Shown: positions 6,219 through 13,412 of the stretch, piece by piece | Layout of the letters: every line of letters begins with the position of its first letter | How positions within the stretch are numbered: position 1 is the first letter of the stretch | From: an uncultured Brachyspira sp. | Lineage (GTDB): Bacteria > Spirochaetota > Brachyspiria > Brachyspirales > Brachyspiraceae | NCBI RefSeq assembly: GCF_949287625.1 | Contig: NZ_CASEGO010000090.1 | Location: 1-17,610, forward strand | Direction of reading: 5' to 3' | Length of the DNA stretch: 17,610 nt | Program-made: the position numbers and the translations under genes | Notes under the pieces: model-generated | The model's input: only the letters and a program-made list of their open reading frames with translations | What the model was told of the DNA's origin: nothing | Databases searched by the model: none

Positions 6219-7043
6219 TTAATTTTTTTCATTAATATAAGAAAGCAAACTCTCATATTGAGCTTTCATATTAGCAGGAACTTTAGGGTCATCAATTAAT
6301 TTTTCTAAATATTTTTTAGGTTCGTCTTTTTCTCCAGCTAATGCCATAATTACAACTTTATAATAATGAGCCACATAAACTTCTTCTGATTTAGGATAGT
6401 TTTTTATTATATTATCAAAATACTCATTTGCTTTTTCATAATCTCTTTTCTGTGCCTTTATAAGTCCGAAACCAAGCAAATATTTAGCCATAGCTTCATT
6501 AGATATGGCTTTTTTATCCATTAATATATCATATATTTTTTTTGCCTCTTCTTCATTTCCAGATTCTAAATACAAATCAAGCTTTTCCAAACTAGGCTCT
6601 TTACTTGCTAAAACTATATTAATTTTGTTTAGCTTTTCTATAGCATTTTTCATATAAGGTACGAACTTTTCTCCTTCAACATATCCGCCTATATTTTCTA
6701 ATACAAAACCGTCAGCACTTATAAATAATATTGTAGGAAATCCCTGAACTCCGTATCTCTGAGCTATTTCAGCACCCTCTTTTGAAGTTTCTGGATTTAA
6801 TTTTACAGATACCATTTTTTTTGCCATATCTATAACTTCTTTATTGGCATAAGTATTTTTATCAAGCTCCTTACACCAAGTACACCAATCAGTATAAACA
6901 TCTATCATTATGGGAAGATTTTTTTCTTTTGCTTTTTTCATTGCTGAAGCTAAATCTTTTTCCCATTTTATTTCAGCATTAGCTTTATTGCATGATATAA
7001 CAGATAATACAGTTATTAATACAATTAATATTTTTTTATTCAT
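6219..7043 (-). CDS. Thioredoxin-fold lipoprotein with TPR-like tail (copy 1)
   Basis: A 274-residue exported protein with a thioredoxin-like domain. Residues 1-17 are a signal sequence ending in a lipobox-like VIS-C with Cys18; an alternative signal peptidase I site, ANA before Glu24, is also present. The redox motif is WCTWC (Cys54-Cys57) after IMIDVYTD, and the cis-Pro loop GFPT is about 50 residues further on, both typical of thioredoxin-like thiol reductases or oxidases. The C-terminal 120 residues are helical, with a TPR-like unit around YEKANEYFDNIIKNYP. It probably handles disulfides of envelope proteins; direction and partner are unknown. A GGAG 7 nt upstream supports the start. It lies 49 bp behind its close paralogue and ends at a good terminator. 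Confidence 0.9.
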   Translation of the reverse strand: MNKKILIVLITVLSVISCNKANAEIKWEKDLASAMKKAKEKNLPIMIDVYTDWCTWCKELDKNTYANKEVIDMAKKMVSVKLNPETSKEGAEIAQRYGVQGFPTILFISADGFVLENIGGYVEGEKFVPYMKNAIEKLNKINIVLASKEPSLEKLDLYLESGNEEEAKKIYDILMDKKAISNEAMAKYLLGFGLIKAQKRDYEKANEYFDNIIKNYPKSEEVYVAHYYKVVIMALAGEKDEPKKYLEKLIDDPKVPANMKAQYESLLSYINEKN

Positions 7044-7092
7044 AATTAGACTCCGTTTATTAATTTTATTGTAAAATATTTTTTTAATAATA

Positions 7093-7905
7093 TTATTCGC
7101 TTAAATTAAAATAATCTATTAAGTTTATATATTGTTCTTTTATATCTTCAGGCACTTCATTAGTAAGATTTTCTATATATTTTATTCCTTCATTAGTTTG
7201 TCCATTATTAACTATCATATCAAGTGCTTTATAATAATGTGCTATATAAACTTCCTTTTGATTATTATATTTATCAATAATTTCATTAAAATATCTCATA
7301 CCATTTTCATAATCATCATTATCTAAAAGCATAACAGCAATTTTTGACATATATTTAGTTATATTATCTTCAGGTATTTTATTTTCTTTAATTAGTATAT
7401 CATACATATCTGAAGCCTCTTTAGCATATCCAGAATCTATATATATATCAAGTTTTTCTATGCTAGGTGTTTCATCTTTAAAAGCATTTTTTATATTTTC
7501 TTCTTTTTGTTTTATGCTTCTCATTTCATTTATTAACTCATCACTTTCTATATACCCAATTATTCTTTTTATAACAAATCCGTCGCTGTTCATAAAAAGC
7601 ATTGTAGGAAATCCGGGTATATTATATTTTTTTAAGAAATTATCTCCATTGCTTGATTTCTCAGGATTAAATTTTAATGCTATAAAATTTGCAGTATAAT
7701 CTGATACTTCTTTATTTTTAAATGTAGTTTTATCCATTTCCTTGCATGCACCGCACCAATCAGTATAAATATCCATCATTATTGGTTTATTTTCAGATTT
7801 TGATTTTTCTATAGCCTTATCAAAATCATTTTCCCAATTTATTTTATTGTTAGAGCATGATACAAGCATAATAAAACATAGTATTATCATGTATAATTTA
7901 TTCAT
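7093..7905 (-). CDS. Thioredoxin-fold lipoprotein with TPR-like tail (copy 2)
   Basis: A 270-residue paralogue of the gene downstream, with the same plan: signal sequence with a clear lipobox LVS-C (Cys17), KINWENDFDKAIEKSK, the redox motif WCGAC (Cys51-Cys54), GFPTMLFMNSDGFV, and a helical tail with a TPR-like unit. The inter-cysteine residues differ (Gly-Ala here, Thr-Trp in copy 1), which should change redox potential and may separate their roles. Two ATGs are adjacent. The second (7905) is chosen because AGGA lies 6 nt upstream of it, against 3 nt for the first, and because it matches the MNK start of copy 1. The pair looks like a tandem duplication that has diverged and is probably co-transcribed. 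Confidence 0.9.
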   Translation of the reverse strand: MNKLYMIILCFIMLVSCSNNKINWENDFDKAIEKSKSENKPIMMDIYTDWCGACKEMDKTTFKNKEVSDYTANFIALKFNPEKSSNGDNFLKKYNIPGFPTMLFMNSDGFVIKRIIGYIESDELINEMRSIKQKEENIKNAFKDETPSIEKLDIYIDSGYAKEASDMYDILIKENKIPEDNITKYMSKIAVMLLDNDDYENGMRYFNEIIDKYNNQKEVYIAHYYKALDMIVNNGQTNEGIKYIENLTNEVPEDIKEQYINLIDYFNLSE

Positions 7906-7952
7906 CATGTTTCCTTAAAATATGTTTTAATAATAAAACAATTAAAAATTAT

Positions 7953-7971
7953 AAAAGTAAACAATACTTTT
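7953..7971 (-). terminator. Possible terminator after the cation exchanger gene
   Basis: AAAAGTA (7953-7959) pairs with TACTTTT (7965-7971) around a 5-nt loop, 9 nt after the exchanger stop codon on the minus strand. It is followed by ATAATTTTT. The stem is almost all A-T, so it is weak, but position and T-rich tail fit termination before the thioredoxin-like pair. Confidence 0.4.
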
Positions 7972-7980
7972 TAATTATTA

Positions 7981-8988
7981 TTAAGATACAGATGTAGTTT
8001 TAAGCAAATATGCTACATATCCTATATATATAATTAAAAATATTATTCCTTTAACTTTTCCTAAACTTTTTCCTTTAATTGTAAATAAAAGAAGTAAAAG
8101 ACCAGCAAATACCATAATAGAAAAGTCCATTAAATAATCCTGAGTATTGCTTAATATTATACCGCCGAATTTTAATGAAGCCATAGATGATATACCTAAA
8201 ACTCCCCCTACATTAAATATATTGCTTCCTACTATGTTTCCTATAGATATATCAGCCTCTTTCTTGATAGCAGCTATAACACTTGTAACAAGTTCTGGTA
8301 TACTCGTTCCTACAGCTACAACTATAAATCCTATTATATGCTCGCTTAAGAAATTTCTAAATATTCCAGTAACTCCTTTAATAAATACATCAGAACCAAA
8401 TGCAAGTGCTAATATTGCAATTATTATTTTAAATATAGCTCTCGATATAGAATGTGTTTTGGTTGATGATGAAACCTCTTTTTCAAAAGCTGCTAATTCA
8501 TCTTTGTCTTTTGATATTACATTGTAGAGATAATAAACGTATATACATAGTAAAATTAACAGTATAATGCCCTCTATTATAGATATTTTATCTCCGCTTA
8601 ATCTTTTTGTCTCTATATTAAAAAGCATTAATCCTAAAGCTATATACATTATAAACATAGAAATCATAGAAACATAATATGATTTTTTACCAGCAGACAT
8701 ATTCATAAATAAAGCGGAAACTCCAAGTACAAATACCACATTAAATATATTACTTCCTATAACATTACCAACAGCAATGGCACTCTCTCCTCTTAAAGCT
8801 CCGAATAAACTTACAAAAAGCTCAGGCATAGATGTACCCATAGCAACCACTGTAAGCCCTATAACTATAGGAGGTATTTTTAATCTGTTTGCTACCATAA
8901 CGCTGCCGTCTACAATATATGTTCCGCCCAGATATAATAATAATATACCTGCAGCTGTAAAAACTATGTTTAATAAAATATTTTCCAT
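7981..8988 (-). CDS. CaCA family Na+/Ca2+ exchanger-like antiporter (YrbG type)
   Basis: A 335-residue inner-membrane cation antiporter with about ten hydrophobic segments. The two inverted alpha-repeats that define the family are clear. Alpha-1 is GLTVVAMGTSMPEL (44-57) followed by VGNVIGSNIFNVVFVLG (73-89). Alpha-2 is GFIVVAVGTSIPEL (220-233) followed by IGNIVGSNIFNVGGVLG. The ion-binding acidic residues are Glu56 and Glu232. A hydrophilic loop with Lys/Glu residues at about 159-180 separates the halves, as expected. Length matches bacterial YrbG-like proteins. The likely role is calcium extrusion driven by Na+ or H+; specificity is not readable. A GGA 6-7 nt upstream supports the start. 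It lies 30 bp after the Fragile-X-F-like gene and is probably in the same operon. Confidence 0.93.
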   Translation of the reverse strand: MENILLNIVFTAAGILLLYLGGTYIVDGSVMVANRLKIPPIVIGLTVVAMGTSMPELFVSLFGALRGESAIAVGNVIGSNIFNVVFVLGVSALFMNMSAGKKSYYVSMISMFIMYIALGLMLFNIETKRLSGDKISIIEGIILLILLCIYVYYLYNVISKDKDELAAFEKEVSSSTKTHSISRAIFKIIIAILALAFGSDVFIKGVTGIFRNFLSEHIIGFIVVAVGTSIPELVTSVIAAIKKEADISIGNIVGSNIFNVGGVLGISSMASLKFGGIILSNTQDYLMDFSIMVFAGLLLLLFTIKGKSLGKVKGIIFLIIYIGYVAYLLKTTSVS

Positions 8989-9018
8989 AAATTAATCCGT
9001 ATTTTTATTTATTATATA

Positions 9019-9684
9019 TTATTTATTATTCTCTTCATTTGTTTTGTTATCATCACTGATTTCATTATTATTTATTTCATTATCTGTTTTTTCTTGACTA
9101 TTGTTAACCTTATTTTCTGCATTATTATTTTCTACTTCTTCTTGTTTTTCTGATGAGCTATTGTCAATATTATCTGCTTTATTTTTTTTGCTTAAAGCTG
9201 ATACAATAAACACTATAATACATATAATTAATATTAATATTACCAATGCAGTTGAAAGCCATAATGGAGATAATACCCATACCCAATTCCAATCAACCGC
9301 TTTAAATAATTTTAATATTACAAATATAATTCCTAAAAAAGCAAAAAAAGCAGCAGCAGCATTTAATATAGGAAGTTTATTTTCTTTTACTGCTATTTCA
9401 GTACTTTCATTATTTTCATTGTTCTGATTTTCATTACTTTCATTTTTATTATCTTTCTGTTTTTTGAAAAATACAGCATTAAAAGAAATAGAAAATATTA
9501 TAAGTATTACTTCCAATAATACTATGCTTAATACTGCATACCAATTTAAATCAATCAATACTTTTGATAGTTTTAATAATACAAGAATTATTATAAAAAC
9601 AGGCAGAACTCTCAAAGAGAAGTTTGTTAAACTATTGATAAGATGCAATATTGCCATTGTGAAGACATTTTTTATTTTTCCCAT
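9019..9684 (-). CDS. Fragile-X-F-like (Tmemb_185A-type) membrane protein
   Basis: A 221-residue protein with four hydrophobic segments (about 25-43, 48-72, 106-127, 132-164), two highly charged Asn/Glu/Lys-rich stretches (74-103 and 166-221), and no signal peptide. The membrane part is an internal duplication: LLKLSKVLIDLNWYAVLS (36-53) corresponds to LKLFKAVDWNWVWVLS (124-139). The phrase DWNWVWVLSPLW is what I associate with the Tmemb_185A (transmembrane Fragile-X-F) family. Function of the bacterial members is not known to me. The acidic low-complexity tail is probably disordered and cytoplasmic. GGA 8 nt upstream supports the ATG. Its neighbour 30 bp downstream is the CaCA exchanger, which could hint at an ion- or membrane-related role, but that is inference only. 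Confidence 0.8.
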   Translation of the reverse strand: MGKIKNVFTMAILHLINSLTNFSLRVLPVFIIILVLLKLSKVLIDLNWYAVLSIVLLEVILIIFSISFNAVFFKKQKDNKNESNENQNNENNESTEIAVKENKLPILNAAAAFFAFLGIIFVILKLFKAVDWNWVWVLSPLWLSTALVILILIICIIVFIVSALSKKNKADNIDNSSSEKQEEVENNNAENKVNNSQEKTDNEINNNEISDDNKTNEENNK

Positions 9685-9790
9685 AATTTCATTCCTATAA
9701 AAATAATATATCCTAATAATATATTATTTTTATTAAATTTAAACAGTCTTTACAATATTTAATGAATATTTTTTATTGTTTTCTTTTACA

Positions 9791-9830
9791 GTATAAAAAA
9801 TAACGGCATGAGAAAAAGTATCCCATGCCG
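9791..9830 (-). terminator. Rho-independent terminator after the cupin gene
   Basis: CGGCATG (9804-9810) pairs perfectly with CATGCCG (9824-9830) around a 13-nt loop. On the minus strand it starts 21 nt after the cupin stop codon and is followed by TTATTTTTT. The stem is strikingly GC-rich for this DNA. It is the best terminator in the window. Confidence 0.85.
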
Positions 9831-9851
9831 CAATTATGAATTTATTTAGGG

Positions 9852-10190
9852 TTATTCGGATTTTATCTGCATAACTAATACTTTAAATGCCTCTATAGCC
9901 TTTAAAGAATGCGGAGCATTGGCTGGAATTGTTATTGACTTTTCAGCTGCAACTTCAAATTTTTCTCCGTCAACTGTTATTTCTGCTTTACCTTCAAGTA
10001 CAGTAACTAAAACATCTCCTGTGCTTGAGTGTGTAGGTATTTCTGATGCTTTATCCGCAGATATTATTTTTATTATTAAACTTTTTCTATCAACTAATGA
10101 TAATGCTGATATAGAATTAGGTTTTATTTCTACTAAATCTTTTAATGCCGTAACTTTTTTATAATCTATATTATCAATGAATTTTTGCAT
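9852..10190 (-). CDS. Small single-domain cupin protein
   Basis: A 112-residue protein made of one cupin barrel and a short N-terminal extension. Visible cupin features are THSSTGDVLVTVLEGKAEITVDGEKFEV (cupin motif 1 region, residues about 54-81) and IPANAPHSLKAIEAFKVLVMQI (motif 2 region, about 92-110). Motif 1 shows one His and motif 2 one His (PHSL); the full His-x-His-Glu metal set is not complete, so a metal-free binding or unusual metal site is possible. Such small cupins act as isomerases, dioxygenases or sugar/ligand sensors, and nothing here selects among these. A strong AGGAG 5-6 nt upstream fixes the ATG. It lies 123 bp downstream of the NSS transporter gene, with a possible terminator between, and is followed by a strong terminator. 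Confidence 0.88.
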   Translation of the reverse strand: MQKFIDNIDYKKVTALKDLVEIKPNSISALSLVDRKSLIIKIISADKASEIPTHSSTGDVLVTVLEGKAEITVDGEKFEVAAEKSITIPANAPHSLKAIEAFKVLVMQIKSE

Positions 10191-10250
10191 TTATTCTCCT
10201 TAAATAAAATTCTTATTTAGTTTTGTTCATATTATCTAACATTTATCTAT

Positions 10251-10272
10251 AAAAATCAGTTGCCATAGCAAC
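10251..10272 (-). terminator. Possible terminator after the NSS transporter gene
   Basis: On the minus strand GTTGC, TATG loop, GCAAC (10272-10259) is followed after TG by ATTTTTAT, about 42 nt after the transporter stop codon. The stem is only 5 bp, so read-through into the cupin gene is plausible. Confidence 0.45.
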
Positions 10273-10313
10273 AATATATAATTTTTTATAAAATAATTTT
10301 AAATTAATATTTA

Positions 10314-11699
10314 TTATTTTAAGAAAAACCTATTAATATATTCATATAAAAATATTGCAAGTACTATAAAAGGAAGTATATAGCTTATATAGAATCTTAA
10401 CTGACGCGGGAATTTAATACCTTCTCCAGTATTTGCTTCTTTTATAAAATTTTCAAAGCCCCAGCCGAAATCTCTTGTACAGAAAAATAATGTTACCAAA
10501 GCACCTAAAGGAAGAATATTATTGCTTACTATAAAATCAAGCAAATCCATTATAACAGTATTTTCTCCTAAAGGCTGTATATTTGATAATATGTTGAAAC
10601 CTAATGTTGTAGGAAGGCTTAATATAAATAATGATATAAATAAAATAATAGAAGTTTTTTTTCTTGTAAACTTAAATTTATCCATAATAAAAGAATATAT
10701 ATTTTCTAATACCCCTATTATAGTAGTAAGAGCAGCCATAGCTAGGAATAAGAAAAATAAAGCCCCCCATAATCTTCCTAAAGGCATAGAGTTAAATATA
10801 TTAGGAAGAGTAACAAAAGCAAGCCCAGCACCTTCCCCCGGATTTACATTAAAGGCAAAACAAGCTGGAAAAACTACAAGCCCTGCAAATAAGGCTACTA
10901 TTGTATCTAATGCAATTATTATTAATGCCTCTCCAGTAAGTGATTGTTTTTTATCTATATAGCTTCCAAATATTGCCATTCCTCCCTGTCCTACACTTAA
11001 AGAGAAAAATGCCTGACCAATAGCCGCATAGAAAATTCCTATAAAACCTGTTAAACCGTTTCCAAATAATTTATTTAAATCTGGAACTAAATAAAATTTT
11101 AAACCTTCAACAGCACCTTTTAAAGTGAGCGAACGTATTATAAGAAGTATTAAAAGCCCAAATAGAGATATCATCATAAACTTACTTGCCCTCTCAACTC
11201 CTTTCTCCAATCCGAAAGAACATATAATAATACCAATAAGAAGGCTAATACCCATCCATAATGTTAAAGTGGGGGCACTTGCTAAAACACTGTTAAAAAA
11301 ATTTCCTACTTCATCAGCGTTAAGATTTTCAAATTTTCCAGAAAGCATAAAATAAAAATATGATAAACACCAGCCGCATATAGTAGTATAAAAAAGCATA
11401 AGTATAACATTACCTAATATTTGTATATATCCTATTTTATGCCAATTATGCCCCTTTTTTTCTAATCTTTCAAATGATGTTGCTATATCATGTCCTCCTG
11501 CTCTTCCCACAGCAAATTCCATTACCATAGGAGCAACACCCAAAATAATTATAGATATAATATACAGTATTACGAAAGCTCCTCCTCCGTATTGTCCTGT
11601 AATATATGGAAATCTCCAAACATTTCCCATTCCTACAGCACAGCCTGCAGATACCAGTATAAAGCCGAATCTGCTTCCTAGTTTTTCTCTTTCTTTCAT
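10314..11699 (-). CDS. Neurotransmitter:sodium symporter family (LeuT-like) transporter
   Basis: A 461-residue inner-membrane Na+-coupled transporter of the SNF/NSS family, which bacteria use mainly to import amino acids. The signature of transmembrane segment 1 is complete: SAGCAVGMGNVWRFPYITGQYGGGAF at about 17-42, with the unwound segment and the Na+-ligating Asn26. This is followed by MVMEFAVGRAGG (the conserved E-x2-x-GR loop) and by further segments such as GIFYAAIGQAFFSLSVGQGGMAIFGSY, which match the TM6-7 region. Eleven or so hydrophobic segments are present and length is normal for bacterial members. Substrate cannot be read. GGAG lies 10 nt upstream of the ATG, and a TATAAT -10 sits 29 nt upstream. 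The gene is divergent from the formate/nitrite channel. Confidence 0.94.
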   Translation of the reverse strand: MKEREKLGSRFGFILVSAGCAVGMGNVWRFPYITGQYGGGAFVILYIISIIILGVAPMVMEFAVGRAGGHDIATSFERLEKKGHNWHKIGYIQILGNVILMLFYTTICGWCLSYFYFMLSGKFENLNADEVGNFFNSVLASAPTLTLWMGISLLIGIIICSFGLEKGVERASKFMMISLFGLLILLIIRSLTLKGAVEGLKFYLVPDLNKLFGNGLTGFIGIFYAAIGQAFFSLSVGQGGMAIFGSYIDKKQSLTGEALIIIALDTIVALFAGLVVFPACFAFNVNPGEGAGLAFVTLPNIFNSMPLGRLWGALFFLFLAMAALTTIIGVLENIYSFIMDKFKFTRKKTSIILFISLFILSLPTTLGFNILSNIQPLGENTVIMDLLDFIVSNNILPLGALVTLFFCTRDFGWGFENFIKEANTGEGIKFPRQLRFYISYILPFIVLAIFLYEYINRFFLK

Positions 11700-11727
11700 A
11701 TACTATACACTCCAATTTTTTATAAAA

Positions 11728-11733
11728 ATTATA
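11728..11733 (-). promoter_or_regulatory. -10 element of the NSS transporter gene
   Basis: On the minus strand TATAAT (11733-11728) lies 28 nt upstream of the start codon. No convincing -35 exists at 16-18 bp distance, so this is a partial match; the predicted start is near 11721 with a leader of about 21 nt containing the GGAG ribosome site. Confidence 0.4.
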
Positions 11734-11811
11734 CTATATATCATAAATTAATAAAACTTATAAATAATATAAAAAAAATATTTTATATACTTATAAAAAT
11801 TCTTAATGCTA

Positions 11812-11840
11812 TTGACGAAACTATAAAGTAAAATTTTTAT
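11812..11840 (+). promoter_or_regulatory. Candidate promoter of the formate/nitrite channel gene
   Basis: TTGACG (11812-11817, 5/6), a 17-nt spacer and TTTTAT (11835-11840, 4/6) point to the channel gene. Predicted start near 11847 gives a 30-nt leader that contains AGGAG (11867-11871). The -10 is poor, so the assignment is tentative. The site shares a 180-bp divergent region with the NSS gene. Confidence 0.4.
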
Positions 11841-11877
11841 TAATGACATTTTTTAAGAATATTATCAGGAGTATTCT

Positions 11878-12636
11878 ATGTATAAAGATGAATTAAATGC
11901 TGTATGTAATGCTTCAATATCAAAATCAAATTTGATTAATAATAATATTTTGGGATATTTTATATCTTCAATGCTTGCCGGAATATATGTAGGTCTTGGA
12001 ATACTTCTCATATTTTCTATAGGCGGATTACTCGGTGATTTTAAAGGTACTAAAATAATAATGGGAGTATCTTTCGGTATAGCTTTAAGCTCTGTAATAA
12101 TTGCGGGTGCTGAATTATTTACTGGTAATAACCTGATTATGACTGTAGGAGTTTTAAATAAAAAGACATCATTTATTAATCTTATTAAAGTTTGGATTGT
12201 AAGCTATATAGGTAATTTGATAGGTGCTGTATTAGTATCTGTTTTATTTTATTTAACTGGTCTTGCAGGCGGAGATATAGGAAGTTTTATAGCAAATACC
12301 TCTTTAACAAAAATGACTTTAAGTCCTCAGGTATTATTATTTAGAGGAATATTATGCAATACTTTGGTATGTCTTGCAGTTTGGTGCAGTTTCAGATGCA
12401 AATCTGACAGCGGAAAACTAATAATGATATTTTGGTGTTTATTTGCATTTATAACAAGCGGATATGAACACAGCATAGCAAACATGACTATTATGGCTGT
12501 AGGATTATTAACAAACTCTGAACCTAATCTCACTATATACGGATATTTTTACAATTTATTATTTGTTACAATAGGCAATATTATAGGCGGTGTATTTTTA
12601 ATAGCTCTTCCGTATCATATAATAGCCAAAAATTAA
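11878..12636 (+). CDS. Formate/nitrite transporter (FNT) family channel
   Basis: A 252-residue inner-membrane protein of the FNT family (FocA/NirC/HSC), pentameric channels for small monovalent anions such as formate, nitrite or hydrosulfide. Signature blocks are AGAELFTGNNLIM (76-88) in the TM2 break region and CNTLVCLAVWCSF (160-172). The central histidine lies in GYEHSIANMTI, with His198 equivalent to the channel histidine of FocA. Six hydrophobic segments and length agree with the family. Subtype is not certain; in an anaerobic fermenter formate is the likeliest substrate. A strong AGGAG 6 nt upstream fixes the ATG. It is divergent from the NSS transporter and is followed 2 bp after its stop codon by repeat module B. 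Confidence 0.93.
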   Translation: MYKDELNAVCNASISKSNLINNNILGYFISSMLAGIYVGLGILLIFSIGGLLGDFKGTKIIMGVSFGIALSSVIIAGAELFTGNNLIMTVGVLNKKTSFINLIKVWIVSYIGNLIGAVLVSVLFYLTGLAGGDIGSFIANTSLTKMTLSPQVLLFRGILCNTLVCLAVWCSFRCKSDSGKLIMIFWCLFAFITSGYEHSIANMTIMAVGLLTNSEPNLTIYGYFYNLLFVTIGNIIGGVFLIALPYHIIAKN

Positions 12637-12637
12637 A

Positions 12638-12738
12638 TAGTATATACTGGAACAATTTTATTTTGCCAATTGATACACATTATACAAAATTATCAACTTT
12701 TTTGCCGCACACACCATACTTAACAGTACTTCCTTCGG
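12638..12738 (+). repeat. Repeat module B, copy 1
   Basis: This module begins with TAGTATATACTGGAACAATT, continues with CACATTATACA and ATTATCAACTTTTTTGC, and ends with ACACCATACTTAACAG and ACTTCCTTCGG. Copy 2 lies at 17216-17336 in the same orientation, also just after a stop codon. The main difference is a 5-nt connector here (CGCAC) where copy 2 has 25 nt. The CAACTTTTTTGCCGC part resembles the hairpin region of the 96-bp repeat, so the modules seem related. Confidence 0.8.
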
Positions 12739-12854
12739 TCGCAGGCAGACTTCGTAAAAGAACCTTATATCCTCAAAAAGCTCGGATACGCTTCGCGAAA
12801 GTTCAAGTATAAAAATAATGATACACTATAAAAAGTACAAATATAAAATTATAA

Positions 12855-13130
12855 TAGACTTGTTTCAAAACTAAATTTATTAATACTTAGTTTTTTTATT
12901 TAGTATTTTTTTAGTTATAGTTGGGGCTTTGCCCCAAACCCCACTTCTTGCCCCAAACCCCACTTCTTTTGTGACGCTGTCCGCCTTCGGTGTGGCACAA
13001 AGAAGCAAAAAGACTGCATATTTATATATTAAAATACTAATTTACACAACATGTAAAACATTATATTTGTAGTTTTAAAATTAAATAATTTTCATAATTA
13101 ACTTTATCAAGTAGTTTTGAAACAAGCCTA
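12855..13130. mobile_element. MITE-like element with 19-bp terminal inverted repeats
   Basis: The left end TAGACTTGTTTCAAAACTA (12855-12873) and the right end (13112-13130, its inverted partner) agree at 18 of 19 positions. The ends enclose 276 bp with no transposase frame. ATAA flanks both sides (12851-12854 and 13131-13134), which could be a target duplication, although this is weak in AT-rich DNA. The inside carries a hairpin (12921-12937), a 19-bp tandem duplication (12931-12968) and GC-rich words shared, in opposite orientation, with 313-405. It is probably a non-autonomous element moved by a transposase encoded elsewhere. The family is not identified. Confidence 0.6.
12921..12968. repeat. 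Hairpin and 19-bp tandem duplication inside the MITE-like element
   Basis: TTGGGGC-TTT-GCCCCAA (12921-12937) is a perfect 7-bp stem with a 3-nt loop. It overlaps two head-to-tail copies of the 19-mer GCCCCAAACCCCACTTCTT (12931-12949 and 12950-12968). The second copy runs into TTGTGACGCTGTCC, which is the reverse complement of 344-357 and its surroundings in the left island. Confidence 0.85.
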
Positions 13131-13346
13131 ATAATTATGTTTTAATATAAATATTAAATTTAGTATAAAAATACAGTCTTTCGAGACCGTATGCTGCTGT
13201 AGTGATCTTAATATGACTTAATACACCTGAATTTCATACTATTTCATAAAAATGGTAATAAAAAGTACAATATCTATATTTTTATAATATTATAATTTTT
13301 ACTATTTTTCACTACAAGTATTTTTATAATAATAGTTATTATACAA

Positions 13347-13375
13347 TTGCTATTTTAACAGTTTTATTATATACT
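13347..13375 (+). promoter_or_regulatory. Candidate promoter of the lepB operon
   Basis: TTGCTA (13347-13352, 4/6), exactly 17 nt, then TATACT (13370-13375, 5/6). The predicted start near 13382 gives a 31-nt leader containing AAGGGG at 13399-13404, 8 nt before the lepB ATG. It would serve lepB, the gene after it and queA. Confidence 0.55.
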
Positions 13376-13412
13376 TTTACATCAATATTTATTATTGCAA
13401 GGGGTTAAATTA

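Larger units (their letters stand above)
12637..13412. repeat. Middle intergenic repeat island, no gene
   Basis: No credible gene lies in these 776 bp. They hold repeat module B right after the FNT stop codon (12638-12738), a GC-rich stretch to about 12800, a stretch resembling the 3' half of the 96-bp end repeat (about 12797-12850), a MITE-like element (12855-13130), a small hairpin with a TTCG loop near 13175-13192, and the lepB promoter at 13347-13375. Short frames here are broken and unsupported. Confidence 0.8.

Noticed and set aside
10522..10962. A 146-codon plus-strand frame
   Set aside because: It lies wholly opposite the NSS transporter gene, whose protein is unmistakable, and its translation has no recognisable domain. 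The same applies to other frames opposite the exchanger, Fragile-X-F-like, ankyrin and lepB genes.
11640..11699. Cys in place of Asn in the first sodium-site helix of the NSS transporter (SAGCAVGMGN)
   Set aside because: LeuT has Asn at this place, but as far as I recall AGCA-type sequences are common in the bacterial SNF group, so it is not a sign of altered function.
13175..13250. Possible riboswitch or tRNA remnant before lepB, because of a TTCG-loop hairpin and moderate GC content
   Set aside because: Only a 4-bp perfect stem is present, no tRNA arms or known riboswitch core could be recognised, and short translations in all frames give no recognisable protein.
13395..13412. TTG start that would add six codons to lepB
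   Set aside because: The AAGGGG ribosome site lies inside this extension and is 8 nt from the ATG at 13413, so the ATG is the better start.
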